From NCBI RefSeq assembly GCF_036324505.1, contig NC_086352.1, forward strand, positions 20,925,637-20,989,636: a DNA stretch of 64,000 nt. Reading direction: 5' to 3'. The translations under genes were made by a program, and so were the position numbers. The DNA is from Eleginops maclovinus (taxonomy: Eukaryota > Chordata > Actinopteri > Perciformes > Eleginopidae). The notes below the pieces were generated by a model, which was not told where the DNA came from, did no database searches, and saw only the letters and a program-made list of their open reading frames with translations. Shown here in pieces: positions 53,241 to 64,000 of this stretch (its first letter is position 1; every line of letters begins with the position of its first letter).

Positions 53241-56200
53241 TTTCATCTACTGTTTTCTCCAGGGAAACCATTGGGGACATTATTATTGTTTATTTATTTA
53301 TTTTGCTCAGCTCTTTGAAAAACAGATTTCACATGTAAATTATTAAACACACTTTTTTTGCTGAACTGTAGATCAAGCTGGAGATGCTTTTGGTCGTTGT
53401 TCTTATCAGGAGCCTCACCTGCAGATGAATTTGAATGTGTTTGCTTTAATGCCTCATTTGTGTGTAATAGACATCAGTAAGTAAATCCAGGAGGTTTGCC
53501 GACTTTGCATATTTCATGTTTACAGTTTATACATGCACACAGACTTGCTTGCTGTAAACACGCTAGTAACCTACATTTTACGCCAGAGTTTATGTTTTCA
53601 CACCGGTGAGATTTAACTGCCAAAGGAAAAAAAGAAACTGTGAAATGTGCTCTACCACACCAAGAATTCCCCAAAGTAACATCTGTTTATCAGTTTCATC
53701 ATCATGACAGACATGTCTATTCTCCTAGTTGTTCTGTTTTTAATCACATAAACAACAATATTCTAGATGTGGTGTCTGTGCTAGAAATGTAATTAATTAA
53801 CTTTGTGTGCCTGAGCTCCATGGCTGTTCAAAAGCTTCGTTAAATTTGTGATTACAGCAGAAATACTTAGAGTATCATGCTTTCCCTAGATTCAGAGAGT
53901 GGAGATGTTTACGCAGTTTTTAAGCAGATGAGTGGTACCAAGTCAGCTTTAACTAAAAACAAAAAACTGGCTCAGAATCAGGGTTGTGCAGCCTCATGCT
54001 TGTGTCTTTGTTTCGGTTAAATACACAGACTGACTGACATAAATAACTTCTGTGGGCGATCCAAGGCTGGTTTGTAAAAGGCTGAGTGGATGTGTTTAAG
54101 AGATTGCTGCTACAGTGCATTTATACTGTCCTTGTGTATGGTTTGTTGCTGCTTCAAGAAAGGTGGTTGTGGGCTGTGTAGTGACAACGTTTCTAAGGGT
54201 TAAATGAAGGAGCACTCCTAATTTAAGTTAGTTTGTTGTCCCAGCACCTCTCGAAGAGTATGTGTGACAGAGCAGCAGAAGAGCTGTTCCAGTGTCTGCT
54301 CTCAGTGGGTGAAACATGTTGTCCAGCACAGCAGTAGGGAGGATACTACGGAGCAGATTATAATGATACAGAACATCGTCACTTCCTGGACCAGAGCCAC
54401 TCCGCGGCCATCTGTCCTCTGTCCATGGACAGCAGGGTGTGTGTGTGTGTGTGTTTCTAGACATTAACCACACTCTAGCACATATGTTTTTAAAACCTCT
54501 TCTTGTTTCCAACGATTATTTTGTCACTGTCATATACAGTGCATCAACATTTTCAACATCTCAAATTTGATAATTGTTTTAAAAAGACTTTACATAAAGG
54601 ACTGCCTTTAAGATGCCCCATGGACAGCACTAATTTAAATGAATGAGTTGGTTGATTGGTATTTGTATTTTCATTTTTATTTTACATCAATCACATTTGC
54701 TTATTGAAATGATGTCCTGTGTGTGATTTGTCTTTACAGGTTACTGCCTTTACTCAGTATTCGAAAAAATGACTATGAATTAGCTAAATGATGGCCTCAC
54801 TGAATATGTTGTGTAACTCAACATAGCTGTATATCTATTACTATCTTCTATGCTCAGTATAAGTTGCATTTCGCTACTGACAATGTATAATTTGCAAACC
54901 TTCTGTAAACATATAATTACAGTAATGTGTTTTCATATTAACTAACAAGGACACCCACAGTCAGATGATTCCTCTTCTAAGGTTTGTATAACATTGTATA
55001 ACATTGCTGGCAGTTTGCGTGATCAATTTTCAGAACAATTTGGCCATTTACAAACAAGGGCAATTGTTCAGCTTTGATTATCTATACATGCAATGCCTGG
55101 TATTAGTCTCCTAGACAATGAATATAGCACAACTCCCACTGAATCAGTAAGATACAATTGAAGGGACACTTAGTCCAGGCTGTTTCCTTTTGCTCATGTG
55201 AATGAATATTTGTTGTGCCCTGGGGAATTGTTTCTCCATGTTACACTGCATCAGGAACCAGAGAGATAAATGGGCCTGGCCTGTCCAAGGCATCAGGACT
55301 TCTCCTCTGCTCAACCATAACTAGTAATGGCCTTTCAGCAACAGCCTGCAGTGCTACAGATAATGGCGTATTTGAAGAAGAGGAAATGCTAAAACAAAGA
55401 CAGGGGATGTGGTTTATGCAATTACAGTGGATGGAATGATCAGAAATGAAATAAAAAACCTCAAATTGGATTTATATATTATTTTATATCGAGAAATACT
55501 AGTGGGGCTTACATGCATTAAATAAAATACAAACCTAATTAAGGGAGCCGAACGCATTCAAGTACAAAAAAGGGACCTCAACAACTAAAGGAAGAACCGT
55601 GTCAAACAGTTCATGAGAAATCATATGATGAGAAGAAAGAGATCATGGATGGATGGATGGATGAATAGGGGTGGTACAGCAGGCGGGCTCCATGGGAGAT
55701 TGGCTTAAGCACGCATGGTTCCGGGCTTCCTGCATTCACTGAGCCACCAGTTCAAATTCAAAAGAGAAACCTGTCAACCTAAACAGACACCCTGCTAAGA
55801 CAAGCTTGAACTTAGTCAAATATACACGCTCACTCACCACAGTGTTTGTACCAGTATGTTCCTGTCATTACGCCGACCCCTGCAGCTGCACTAAATATGC
55901 GTTAAAGCATTTGCACCATAAATAGTACTCTGCTTTATCTGTTTGGGTGGCAATAAGAGCTAGCTGTATAAATGTATCAAATATCTCTGTGTGGCACTGT
56001 ACCATACACTGTCTCAAAGTGATGGAGATTGAGAGAGAGAATGTGTGTGACTTAGTGAGTATGTGAGGATAGAGACTGAGAGTGTTTTTCTCAGATAACC
56101 TCAGTTTGTTACTTTTTGATCCTGCTAAATTAAGATAAGGGGCTTGGTTAATTAAACTGTCACATGGCAATACCTTGAGGAATTGCGAGGCCAACACAGC

Positions 56201-58664
56201 TTTAATTGGGTGGCTGCTATTGTCCCTGCACTACCTCCCATCCCTGGGAAGCAGCCCCATAGAGGGGAAAATCACCCTCGTGGCTACTGGCAAAGGATGG
56301 AAGAGTTAAAGGAGTGATGATCTTGAACATTTAAATTATGAGAGGTGGGGCAAAGACAGGGTGAAAAACGAAGGACCCTTTTGACCAAAGTAACATTTAT
56401 GACACTAAATACATTTTATAACAAACACGTGATGCCTACGGTGGATCCGTGACAGGGTGAAAACATGGTTAGACTTAGGATAAGACATTTTTAATTACTG
56501 CTTAATTATGCAGTAGTGTTAGTTGTGTAATTTTCTGTACATTGCAGTAATCTCTGTGGTGCATTAGTTGGAAAGGCAGGTCTCCGAAGCCCAACGGACA
56601 ATGTCAGCAAGCTTAGAATGCATCTGTAATTACCAGCAGCCAATTAACAGCTGACCTCACCATCCCACCTCAAACCACAACGAAGATCTATTATGCAGAT
56701 TGAGAAGGCTTGCAGTGTAAACAACTAAGTGTGATGGATCTTCATACAGAGCTTATTTGTATTTGCACCTCCTCTTTTGGTGTACTCACACACACTTCAT
56801 TGAAATTCAGACCACGGTGGGTTAGACGGTTGGATGTGTTGCTGATGTGTAGGTTTTTTCTGTTACAGGTTTTGAAGAAAAAAACCCTCAACCTATGTAT
56901 TTTCTGCCCCCAAATGTGAGCACCAGATTCAGTCTTGTTTTTATTTCAGGAATTAGGTGTAGCAAGAAGAAAATAATTGTTATAGCGTCCTGAAGTGAAG
57001 CAATACATTATTTAGGCTGAATTCATGTTCCACTTATATACATACTTTCCAAAGCACCCCACAATGCATGACATGTCGGCAGCTATATATCATTTAGTTT
57101 GAGAAAATGAGCATTACTGAGATTATCATGGGATTTTAGAAACATTGGGAGGTTGTTGCAGCCAAAGGAAGTATCCTCAATAGCATAGTGCCCATTCTGG
57201 GGAGATATTTTGAAAACAGTTGCCCATCTGTCCTTGAAGGTGATCAAAATCTGCCTTGATTAACAAGTAGGGAATCTGGTTGATGGTCCCCTGTGCTTCC
57301 TCTCATCCCCTCCCAAGTGGGGATCAAGAGGATGAAGTTTGAGCCTAGGGATAATCTAGTTCCCTAGATTGTGATAATGCTGCTCAGGATGATCATGTGG
57401 ATGAAAGCTGGTCCTGGCTGTGGGTCTGTGCTTACGTACACTTGTGTGCCTGCATGCTGCTGCTCAAAAGAATAGACAGACAATAAAACAAGTGAGTCAT
57501 TGAATTAGAAAAAAACACACAAACAAGGGAAATACACAGTCTTTCTGTTTCTGTATCCAGGCAACCACATCAGAATTCGGGACACATTTAACAGGTGATT
57601 GCCACCATTTTTATTTTTTCAGTTTAGAGCTGCTAAATTAGGACCTCCTCTTGTCGGACGATATGGGTTAAATACTTCAAGTGAAAATAGAATAAGCCAA
57701 ATCTTACTTTGCACAGAAGCACACACAATTTGATCACTAACAAGTACATTTGCGGTGTGAAATGTAGTCAAAGCATTTAAGTTGAGTGAACTTTCCCCAG
57801 TAACTGCAGGACTAAGCTCTGATTGTGTTTTTGATTTTTCTTGCAACTCACAGCAGTTTGTGAAATGACAGTGAGCTTAAGCTCTTCTAAATCTCATTTT
57901 AGTTTTAAGTTCCCTGTTGTTCCGCATGGTCTCTTCCCACCCTGATCCGTGTCTGGTGTTGGTGTCCAGCTGTTCCATCAGCACGACAAGTGGTTCAGGA
58001 AACTCCCTCATTGTTCACTGACCAATCGCAAACACACCAGAATGCTGTCAACGAGCATTTTCCACCCAGTGGTTTGCATTTGTCTGCACCTGTGGTTTTA
58101 GCCCAGAGGGCAGAAGAGGCAGGAGGGGGGTGGCAGAATGGGGAGAGGCTGGGCATTGGGGTGGAAAGGCAGTCGGGGTTGGGATTAGGCTGTCTTTCTG
58201 TCTGTCGAGATTAAAGGAAATAGATTCATTGTAAGTTTCGCCCATTTTGTCGTGCTTTCCTCAAACTGCATCAGAGGACAGCTGAGCCGTACCTCCAATA
58301 TTTGCATTTTTTAATTTGCATGAACTCATTGGAGCTCGGAGGCAACTTACGGTTGCTTGTGCACGTATGCATGCATGCACGTTAGTGTGTGTCTGGGCAT
58401 GTGCTTTGTAAGTTGACAAGCAAAATAAAGAACGTTCATGGAAATCTTGCACTCAGACCAACTAGAGAGTTGAAGCATTTTGTAGTCCAACATTTACTGG
58501 AATGTTAAGAAATTACACTTACTGCCTTCACTGATGAACAACATGTTGTAAGACAGAATCATGCTGCAGTAGAGTCTACTGTTAAGAGTTACTAGAATAG
58601 ATATACTGTGCACTGCAGTGCTTTCCTAGCCTGGGTTGTGAATCTTATCAGGAGTTGTGATAGT

Positions 58665-58668
<4 letters not shown>

Positions 58669-58711
<43 letters not shown>

Positions 58712-58735
58712 ATGCGTGTGTGTGCATGCGTGTGT
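58669..58735. repeat. (TG)n microsatellite with GCATGC variants
   Basis: Pure TG from 58669 to 58710, followed by CATGCGTG-type variant units to about 58735. Confidence 0.97.
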
Positions 58736-61099
58736 CCAAGCCCCTCTGGAGTCCATTAATCCCAAATCTAACAGACTTACTGCGGAGGCATCCTGTGATG
58801 TGTGCTGAATCTCTCTCTGGAATATTGGATTCTGCTTCCATAATATTCACTTCCCTTTCTCTCATCAGGAATATGATGTTATGTTTTTCCCCCCCATGAT
58901 ATCAGGATTTTCCACCCCGACAGGTGTTTGCTGTTTTATGAGTTTGTTTACAATTCAGGTGTGTTTTTACCAGTTCTCTGACCTGATCTGTAATTTTACA
59001 TCTCTGAGCCCTTTTAATCCTATTCTTATTTTGTGTAAGCCTTCTAATCTTTGACCCTAATCTTAAACCACCACATAGAATGGGGTGTTGTGGATTGAGA
59101 AGAGTTGTTTTTCTCACCTTCAAATTCAATGCATACATTTGTCAGAGCGAGCAGGGGTCCTCTAGCCATTCGGTTTTATTTTTTCACAAGCCTATTCTGA
59201 AGGAATTTATTGTTATGCATTTCTATTTATTTGTGTTTCATTGCAGTGGCCTGGTCTTGAACCCTGCCTATTTTAAAGACTGGTGCTCATACCCAACCAG
59301 TCTCAGGAGTGAAACTGATGTAGAGCTAAAGAAAGTATAAATTAGATAGTGGGATGGAAAACGCATTTCTATTTGAAATGATTATCCCCTTTGACGGGCA
59401 GACTAATAGACCGTTATTGCATTTCCTTCAGTTACTTTTAATCTAATCATACGTATAAACAACGAGGGAGAGTGTTAGTGTGTGTGCATGTTTATCCATT
59501 CAGAGACACAAGCAACCAGTGTCTAGACGGCAAACACCAATTTGGCTGGGGCGCGGGGGAACATCGATGCTAAAGCAATGTTGCTGAAACACTAAGCATG
59601 TTCCTCAGTCTTGCATGGAGAGGAGATGGTAGTGACAGACAGCCTGCGATAGGAGGAGGAGGGAGGTAGAGCAGAAATAGACGAGAGGTTGGCAGAGCTC
59701 ACTGTGGCTAATACATCCAAAGTGTGTCAGTTAGCTCTCTCTAAATGTGTTAGGCCCCGGGGCTGAGAAAGCCAACACCATCGACTCAACCTACCTCTCT
59801 CCACCTTTCCACTTAGCCTCTGTTCAACACCCGCCAATATCCTTAGGGGAGCTACACTGCTGTTCATTGGCACGATTGATCAAATGCCTACATGTTAAAG
59901 TGTACAGTTTTCTTATTGCACATATTAGTCTCATGAGTACACATGCTGAAGGATAAATATAGAGTAGTGTTTTGCTATGCAGCATGGAAGGTAGTTTTAC
60001 AGGAGGTGTGTATTCACACTCCATTTCCAAACTTGGCAGATGCAGCACTAAGGCAGGCAATCCCATTTTAGGTAATGATACTGTGATCTAGTTTGATACT
60101 TCGCACAGTATTGATGCCAAGTACGGCACAAAGAAGAGAGTTCTGTAATTTGAACTTAACTACGTTTATATATTATTAGTAGATGACAGTGTATATCATT
60201 AATTCCGCCAAGAACAAAATTAATATACCCCTTTATCTCCCAGCAACATGCAAATACTGCATATTTTGTGGATTTACACACACATAATACACATAGTCGA
60301 AATACCTGACATTTAGCTCCGTGAGTAGAAGATGTTTAGGAACATATTTGCACACAATAGTAAACCAGTTTATTGAATCAGATAAGTCTGTTGGAAAAAA
60401 AGAAAACATAAGATATCATGGTGTCAAGTTGACATGTGGACTCGAGTCACATGACTTGGACTCGAGTCAGACTCGAGTCATGATTTTAATGACTTCAGAC
60501 TTGACTTGATCAAATTCGGCATGACTTACGACTCGACTTGGACTTGAATACTATTAACTCGAGACTTGACTCGGACTTTGCCTCTTTTACTTGTAATGAC
60601 TTGACATGCCTCGAGTCAAAAGCTAAATTTCCTGATCATGGACATCCTTCCCTGCAATGCGAACCTGCGAAGCCCCAAAGACCGCAAAGTGAGAGAGCCG
60701 GCAGGCAAGTGCGAGCAATGCAATCATGTGGTGGATTTTGGCCTTTTTGGATTGGATCAGGGACCTAACCAGCGTGATTGGATAATCCCCGGGTTTCCCC
60801 TCATTAATATTCACGATTTCCCCGGATTTCATCTACGGAAAAGATGCAATTGTGCCACGGAAGGGAAGTGCGCTAGTCGAGAGCTGTCCGTCTGGTCTGC
60901 GTCTCTCTCAGTTGCAATTGGCAGGTTTAAGATCCAGATTAGGTTCATGGTTGTGAATTATCTATGTAAATCGACTCTATAGATAACACGTTCATTCTAC
61001 ATGTTGAATGATGATAGCGTAATACAAATATAGGCTATACATACAATGACAAAACTGCCGTGGGCGATATGTTATCCGTATCCTTTGTTAAAATTAATG

Positions 61100-61420
61100 T
61101 TCAATAGCTCTATGCCAATGGGAACAACAGAACGTGCGCATTACATATGGACCAATGCGACACGTTCATTACGGCCGTGGACCGATAAACACTCAGTACC
61201 GTACGCACACCAACCGGCATTTGCGTGTTTAACACCGTGTTTAACACCGTGTTTAACACTGGCGTTACCGCCGCTTAACTTAAATAATGAACAACTGCTT
61301 TTAATTACGACTTGGCCGAGATCTTAACGTGCTGTTCATGCGTTTCCCATGAATAGCCTACTACTATAACTCGGAGCGGAGCAGGATATAATGCGCATGT
61401 GCGACGTTGCTAGGCAACGT
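61100..61420. promoter_or_regulatory. CpG-rich promoter-like core inside the hAT element
   Basis: Within the transposon interior lie CCAAT motifs (about 61108 and 61153), an NRF1-like ATGCGCATGTGCGAC (61391-61405) and a perfect X-box-type palindrome GTTGCTAGGCAAC (61406-61418), the RFX-binding consensus. Three tandem copies of a 12-mer GTGTTTAACACC occur at 61225-61260. This cluster, with raised CpG, resembles a captured housekeeping or ciliary promoter. No transcript is attached to it here. Confidence 0.35.
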
Positions 61421-61430
61421 GTACAAAGGC

Positions 61431-61477
61431 TGGGGGGGTGGGGGGGGATGCCCCCCCCCAGACCCCCCAGACCCCCC
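61431..61477. repeat. Adjacent G-run and C-run, hairpin- or G4-prone
   Basis: A G-rich run (61432-61447) is followed directly by ATG and C-rich runs (61450-61477), forming a GC-only inverted repeat inside the hAT element. Confidence 0.9.
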
Positions 61478-61559
61478 TACAACGGTTTAGTTTGTCACCT
61501 TTTTCAGCCCTTCTGAGTTTGCAGGTATGTACACAAATAACTAAGATTAGGGAGGTGTA

Positions 61560-61590
<31 letters not shown>

Positions 61591-63234
61591 AAGCGCCTAC
61601 CCCCAGCACCTTTCATTGTGTGTAGTCATGCTGCTTAATTGTTATGCAGATTAAACATTGTTTTATTGAAATATTAGGTTTCTTTGTGATTTAAGCAAAA
61701 TGTTGACCTACTGTAACTGGCATCCACTGAAGCATCAATGCCAGTTACATGCATCCACACAGTCCATGCCTCACTAGTCAAGGCGCTTTACCAACTTTAG
61801 GATGACAGTGGTGCCTTCCGTGCTCATACATTTCTAACCCACCATTCACACACAATACTTTGAAAGTCTTTGGGCGCATGCGTATATACAGATATATAAA
61901 ATATATGCATAGTTTAATCTGTATGTATAAAAAAATACTGAAGATTAGGTTGATATGTTGAAATTGTGTGATCGTTAGTCTGATAATGGCATTATTAAGT
62001 GAAGAGTACATGATGACTTGTTCAGGACTCGAAGAAGCTTGGGACTTGGACTTGGACTCGACTTGGCTTTGGTGTTACTTGGACTTGGACTCGACTTGCC
62101 CTTCTCTGTCTTTACTTGGGACTTGACTTGGACTTGACTGCTGAGACTTGGGACTTACTTGGGACTTGCCAAACAGTGACTTGGTCCCACCTCTGGTGTC
62201 AACACACAAACATAAATATGTCTGTGGAAAACATGATTCCTGATATTTTCTGTCACTTTGTTTGAAACACTTTATGTAACCCCAAGTCACTTAGCACCAG
62301 CCTTGGCCAATCATTAGACTCAAATGAAAAGCCTCTTGACATGTTTCACCTACCTGCCCTGTGTTCATCGAGTTTGACCTGCTCCAGCCAAGAGGAAGCT
62401 ACAGTCTTGCTTGTGGCAGCTTTCTGTCAAATAAGCAGTACTCTTATGAAATTGGTATTTTCCTCTCTTTTTGCATGTTCTTGATGGAGTTTTATATTTG
62501 TCATTCAGAGATTAACTTAATTCCATGTACATAAACTGAACGCTAAACATAATCACAGTCATTTGATACCACGTACATCTATAGCAATATTAACTACTGT
62601 ATATTGTGAAGGCCGAGTATCAGAGTGATGGTTCTGTTAAGAGATAGAAGCAGAAGCAGTTTCCCTAATCCTGCTAAAGCAGTGCACATGGGAATGATTA
62701 CTTGCACAAAGCCATGACACCCTGAGTTGTTTAAATCCCTTTTGTTCAAAAGAGAGCGACAAACAGAGCGGCAGACAGAGAGGGAGAAAGACAATAAGAG
62801 AAAGTGATTTAATTCAGCAAATGTGACAGGATTGTGTGATGTCTTGTGGATCTTGTTGTTGTATGGATTGTCTGAATGAGGTCTCCACAATGAGAGTGTT
62901 AATCCTTGTTGTTTTAGGCCAGTTGTCAGGACAGGGCTACTCTGCTTCATTTTAAACACAAAATCAGTTAGAGAAGAGACTATAGTTTTGAGTTCCTCAA
63001 ATGTATGGTGTTGAAAATAGCAACACAAGTAATATGGTTGGAATGGGAAATAAATGTGTTTTGAGTGAAGCACTTCAAAAGACCCTCTGCGAATTAGCAA
63101 CAAAAGGCTTCCCTTCATTCTTCTCTTAATAGGGTGTTTTTAAACCTGTTTTCTCCTTGGATAGAAACAGGATTTCTGTAATGAGCTAGTGAGTCATAGA
63201 TTTTCTCGCCTGAATTTTTCTTCTGATTTCCTGC

Positions 63235-63238
<4 letters not shown>

Positions 63239-63326
<88 letters not shown>

Positions 63327-63327
63327 C
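63239..63327. repeat. (CT)n / (CTTTCT)n microsatellite
   Basis: CT array interrupted by TTTCTC hexamer units at about 63284-63300, then pure CT again. The Arg/Glu-rich minus-strand frame over it is an artefact. Confidence 0.97.
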
Positions 63328-64000
63328 CTCCTTCCCTCTTTTCTTCCCCTTTCTCATCCTCATTATTGGGCTCACTGTCTCTCTAAATGGGCCAAGGCAA
63401 CTTTTGTTGCCGTCTAACGGGGAAGGAAGTAGATTAAGGCTATTAACACACAGAAGGATGCTGATCATCCTTTCCAGTCTCTGGTTTCATGTTTAGCCCA
63501 TACTGTGCTCGGTTAGAGATACCCTATAAACATGGTGTTTTTGTATTCTGTGTGTGTGTGTGTGTGTGCATACGTAGGTACTTGCGCACGGAGAAAGTGT
63601 TGTTTCACTGAAACCGCTCATTTTATTTCTGCAAGAACCGAAATACTCTTTAAGGGTGTCACGCAGCGACCAAGCAGCAAAAATAAAAGAGTGAACTTCC
63701 ATTCACATCTGCAAACAGTAAGTAGTAGTGAGTCTAAACAAAGCATGGTGCAGGCATGCTGTGTCTGTTTATGTTCCTTATTAGTGAACATGCTGCGATG
63801 CACACACAATAAAGCCAAGACACACAGGCATGCTATATTTAGATGATAAACTGCCATAAAACCAGGCTAAAGAGGGAAGCAATAAACAAAAAAAGGGGGG
63901 AAAAAGTAAGGCGGTCCAGAAGCATCCCCTGTCACGGTGCAGTCCCCCATGTCCTAATTACACAGGCTTAGAGGGAACGGAGGATTAGCCACTGATTCAC

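Larger units (their letters stand above)
60428..62194. mobile_element. hAT-like non-autonomous DNA transposon, 1.77 kb
   Basis: The 8-bp direct repeat GGTGTCAA flanks it on both sides (60420-60427 and 62195-62202), as expected for a hAT target-site duplication. The right end, read inverted, starts AGAGGTGGGACCAAGTCAC; the left end reads TGTGGACTCGAGTCAC, giving a diverged terminal inverted repeat. Both ends carry dense subterminal repeats of GACTCGAGTC and ACTTGGACTTG type (about 60437-60617 and 62025-62183). The interior has no transposase frame; the longest open frame (60638-60982) has no recognisable domain. The termini could be shifted by one base. Confidence 0.75.

Noticed and set aside
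57340..57385. Short palindrome AATCTAG-TTCC-CTAGATT
   Set aside because: A seven-base stem is expected by chance in 64 kb and nothing around it suggests function.
60638..60982. 114-codon open frame in the hAT interior
   Set aside because: No transposase or other domain is recognisable and the residue pattern is not convincing as a gene.
62594..63118. 174-codon minus-strand open frame
   Set aside because: No recognisable domain, low-complexity Leu/Ser content and no splice or promoter context. It lies in the pcdh17 intron and is best explained by chance.

Overview
The window is vertebrate nuclear DNA, most likely from a ray-finned (teleost) fish. The evidence is a spliced protocadherin gene, many (GT)n/(CA)n and (GATA)n microsatellites, and fish-type mobile elements: a decayed Tc1-like transposon, a hAT-type element, a tRNA-derived SINE and L2-type retroposon tails. 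Nothing looks bacterial or viral. The species cannot be named from the sequence.

One protein-coding gene is recognisable: the 5' three-quarters of protocadherin-17 (pcdh17, a delta-2 non-clustered protocadherin) on the + strand. A plausible promoter and 5' leader lie at about 25.36-27.05 kb, probably with one leader intron and several upstream ORFs. The large first coding exon (27046-29541) encodes the signal peptide, six cadherin repeats, the transmembrane segment and the start of the tail. Two small exons follow at 45645-45703 and 46120-46292. All reading-frame phases agree, giving 909 residues before the codon split at the end of the third exon. The last coding exon is not in the window, so intron 3 is longer than 17.7 kb.

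Layout: 1-25.3 kb is gene-free upstream DNA with microsatellites, a SINE (about 12.96-13.13 kb), a dead Tc1-like element (14.44-14.96 kb) and an L2-type tail (about 2.7-2.8 kb). 25.3-29.5 kb holds the promoter, leader and coding exon 1. 29.5-45.6 kb is intron 1, with (GT)n tracts up to 236 bp and a 94-bp MITE at 39.6 kb. 45.6-46.3 kb holds coding exons 2 and 3. 46.3-64 kb is intron 3, with complementary (UG)n and (CA)n tracts, a candidate alternative terminal exon (48285-48375), several blocks that resemble conserved non-coding elements, an L2-type tail (51.26 kb) and a 1.77-kb hAT-like element (60.43-62.19 kb) with an unusual CpG-rich, promoter-like core.

The most useful leads are the in-frame candidate exon in intron 3, which would make a short-tailed protocadherin-17 likely to escape nonsense-mediated decay; the complementary repeat tracts just upstream of it; the uORF-rich leader; and the hAT element's core. 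No previously undescribed defence or enzymatic system is visible.
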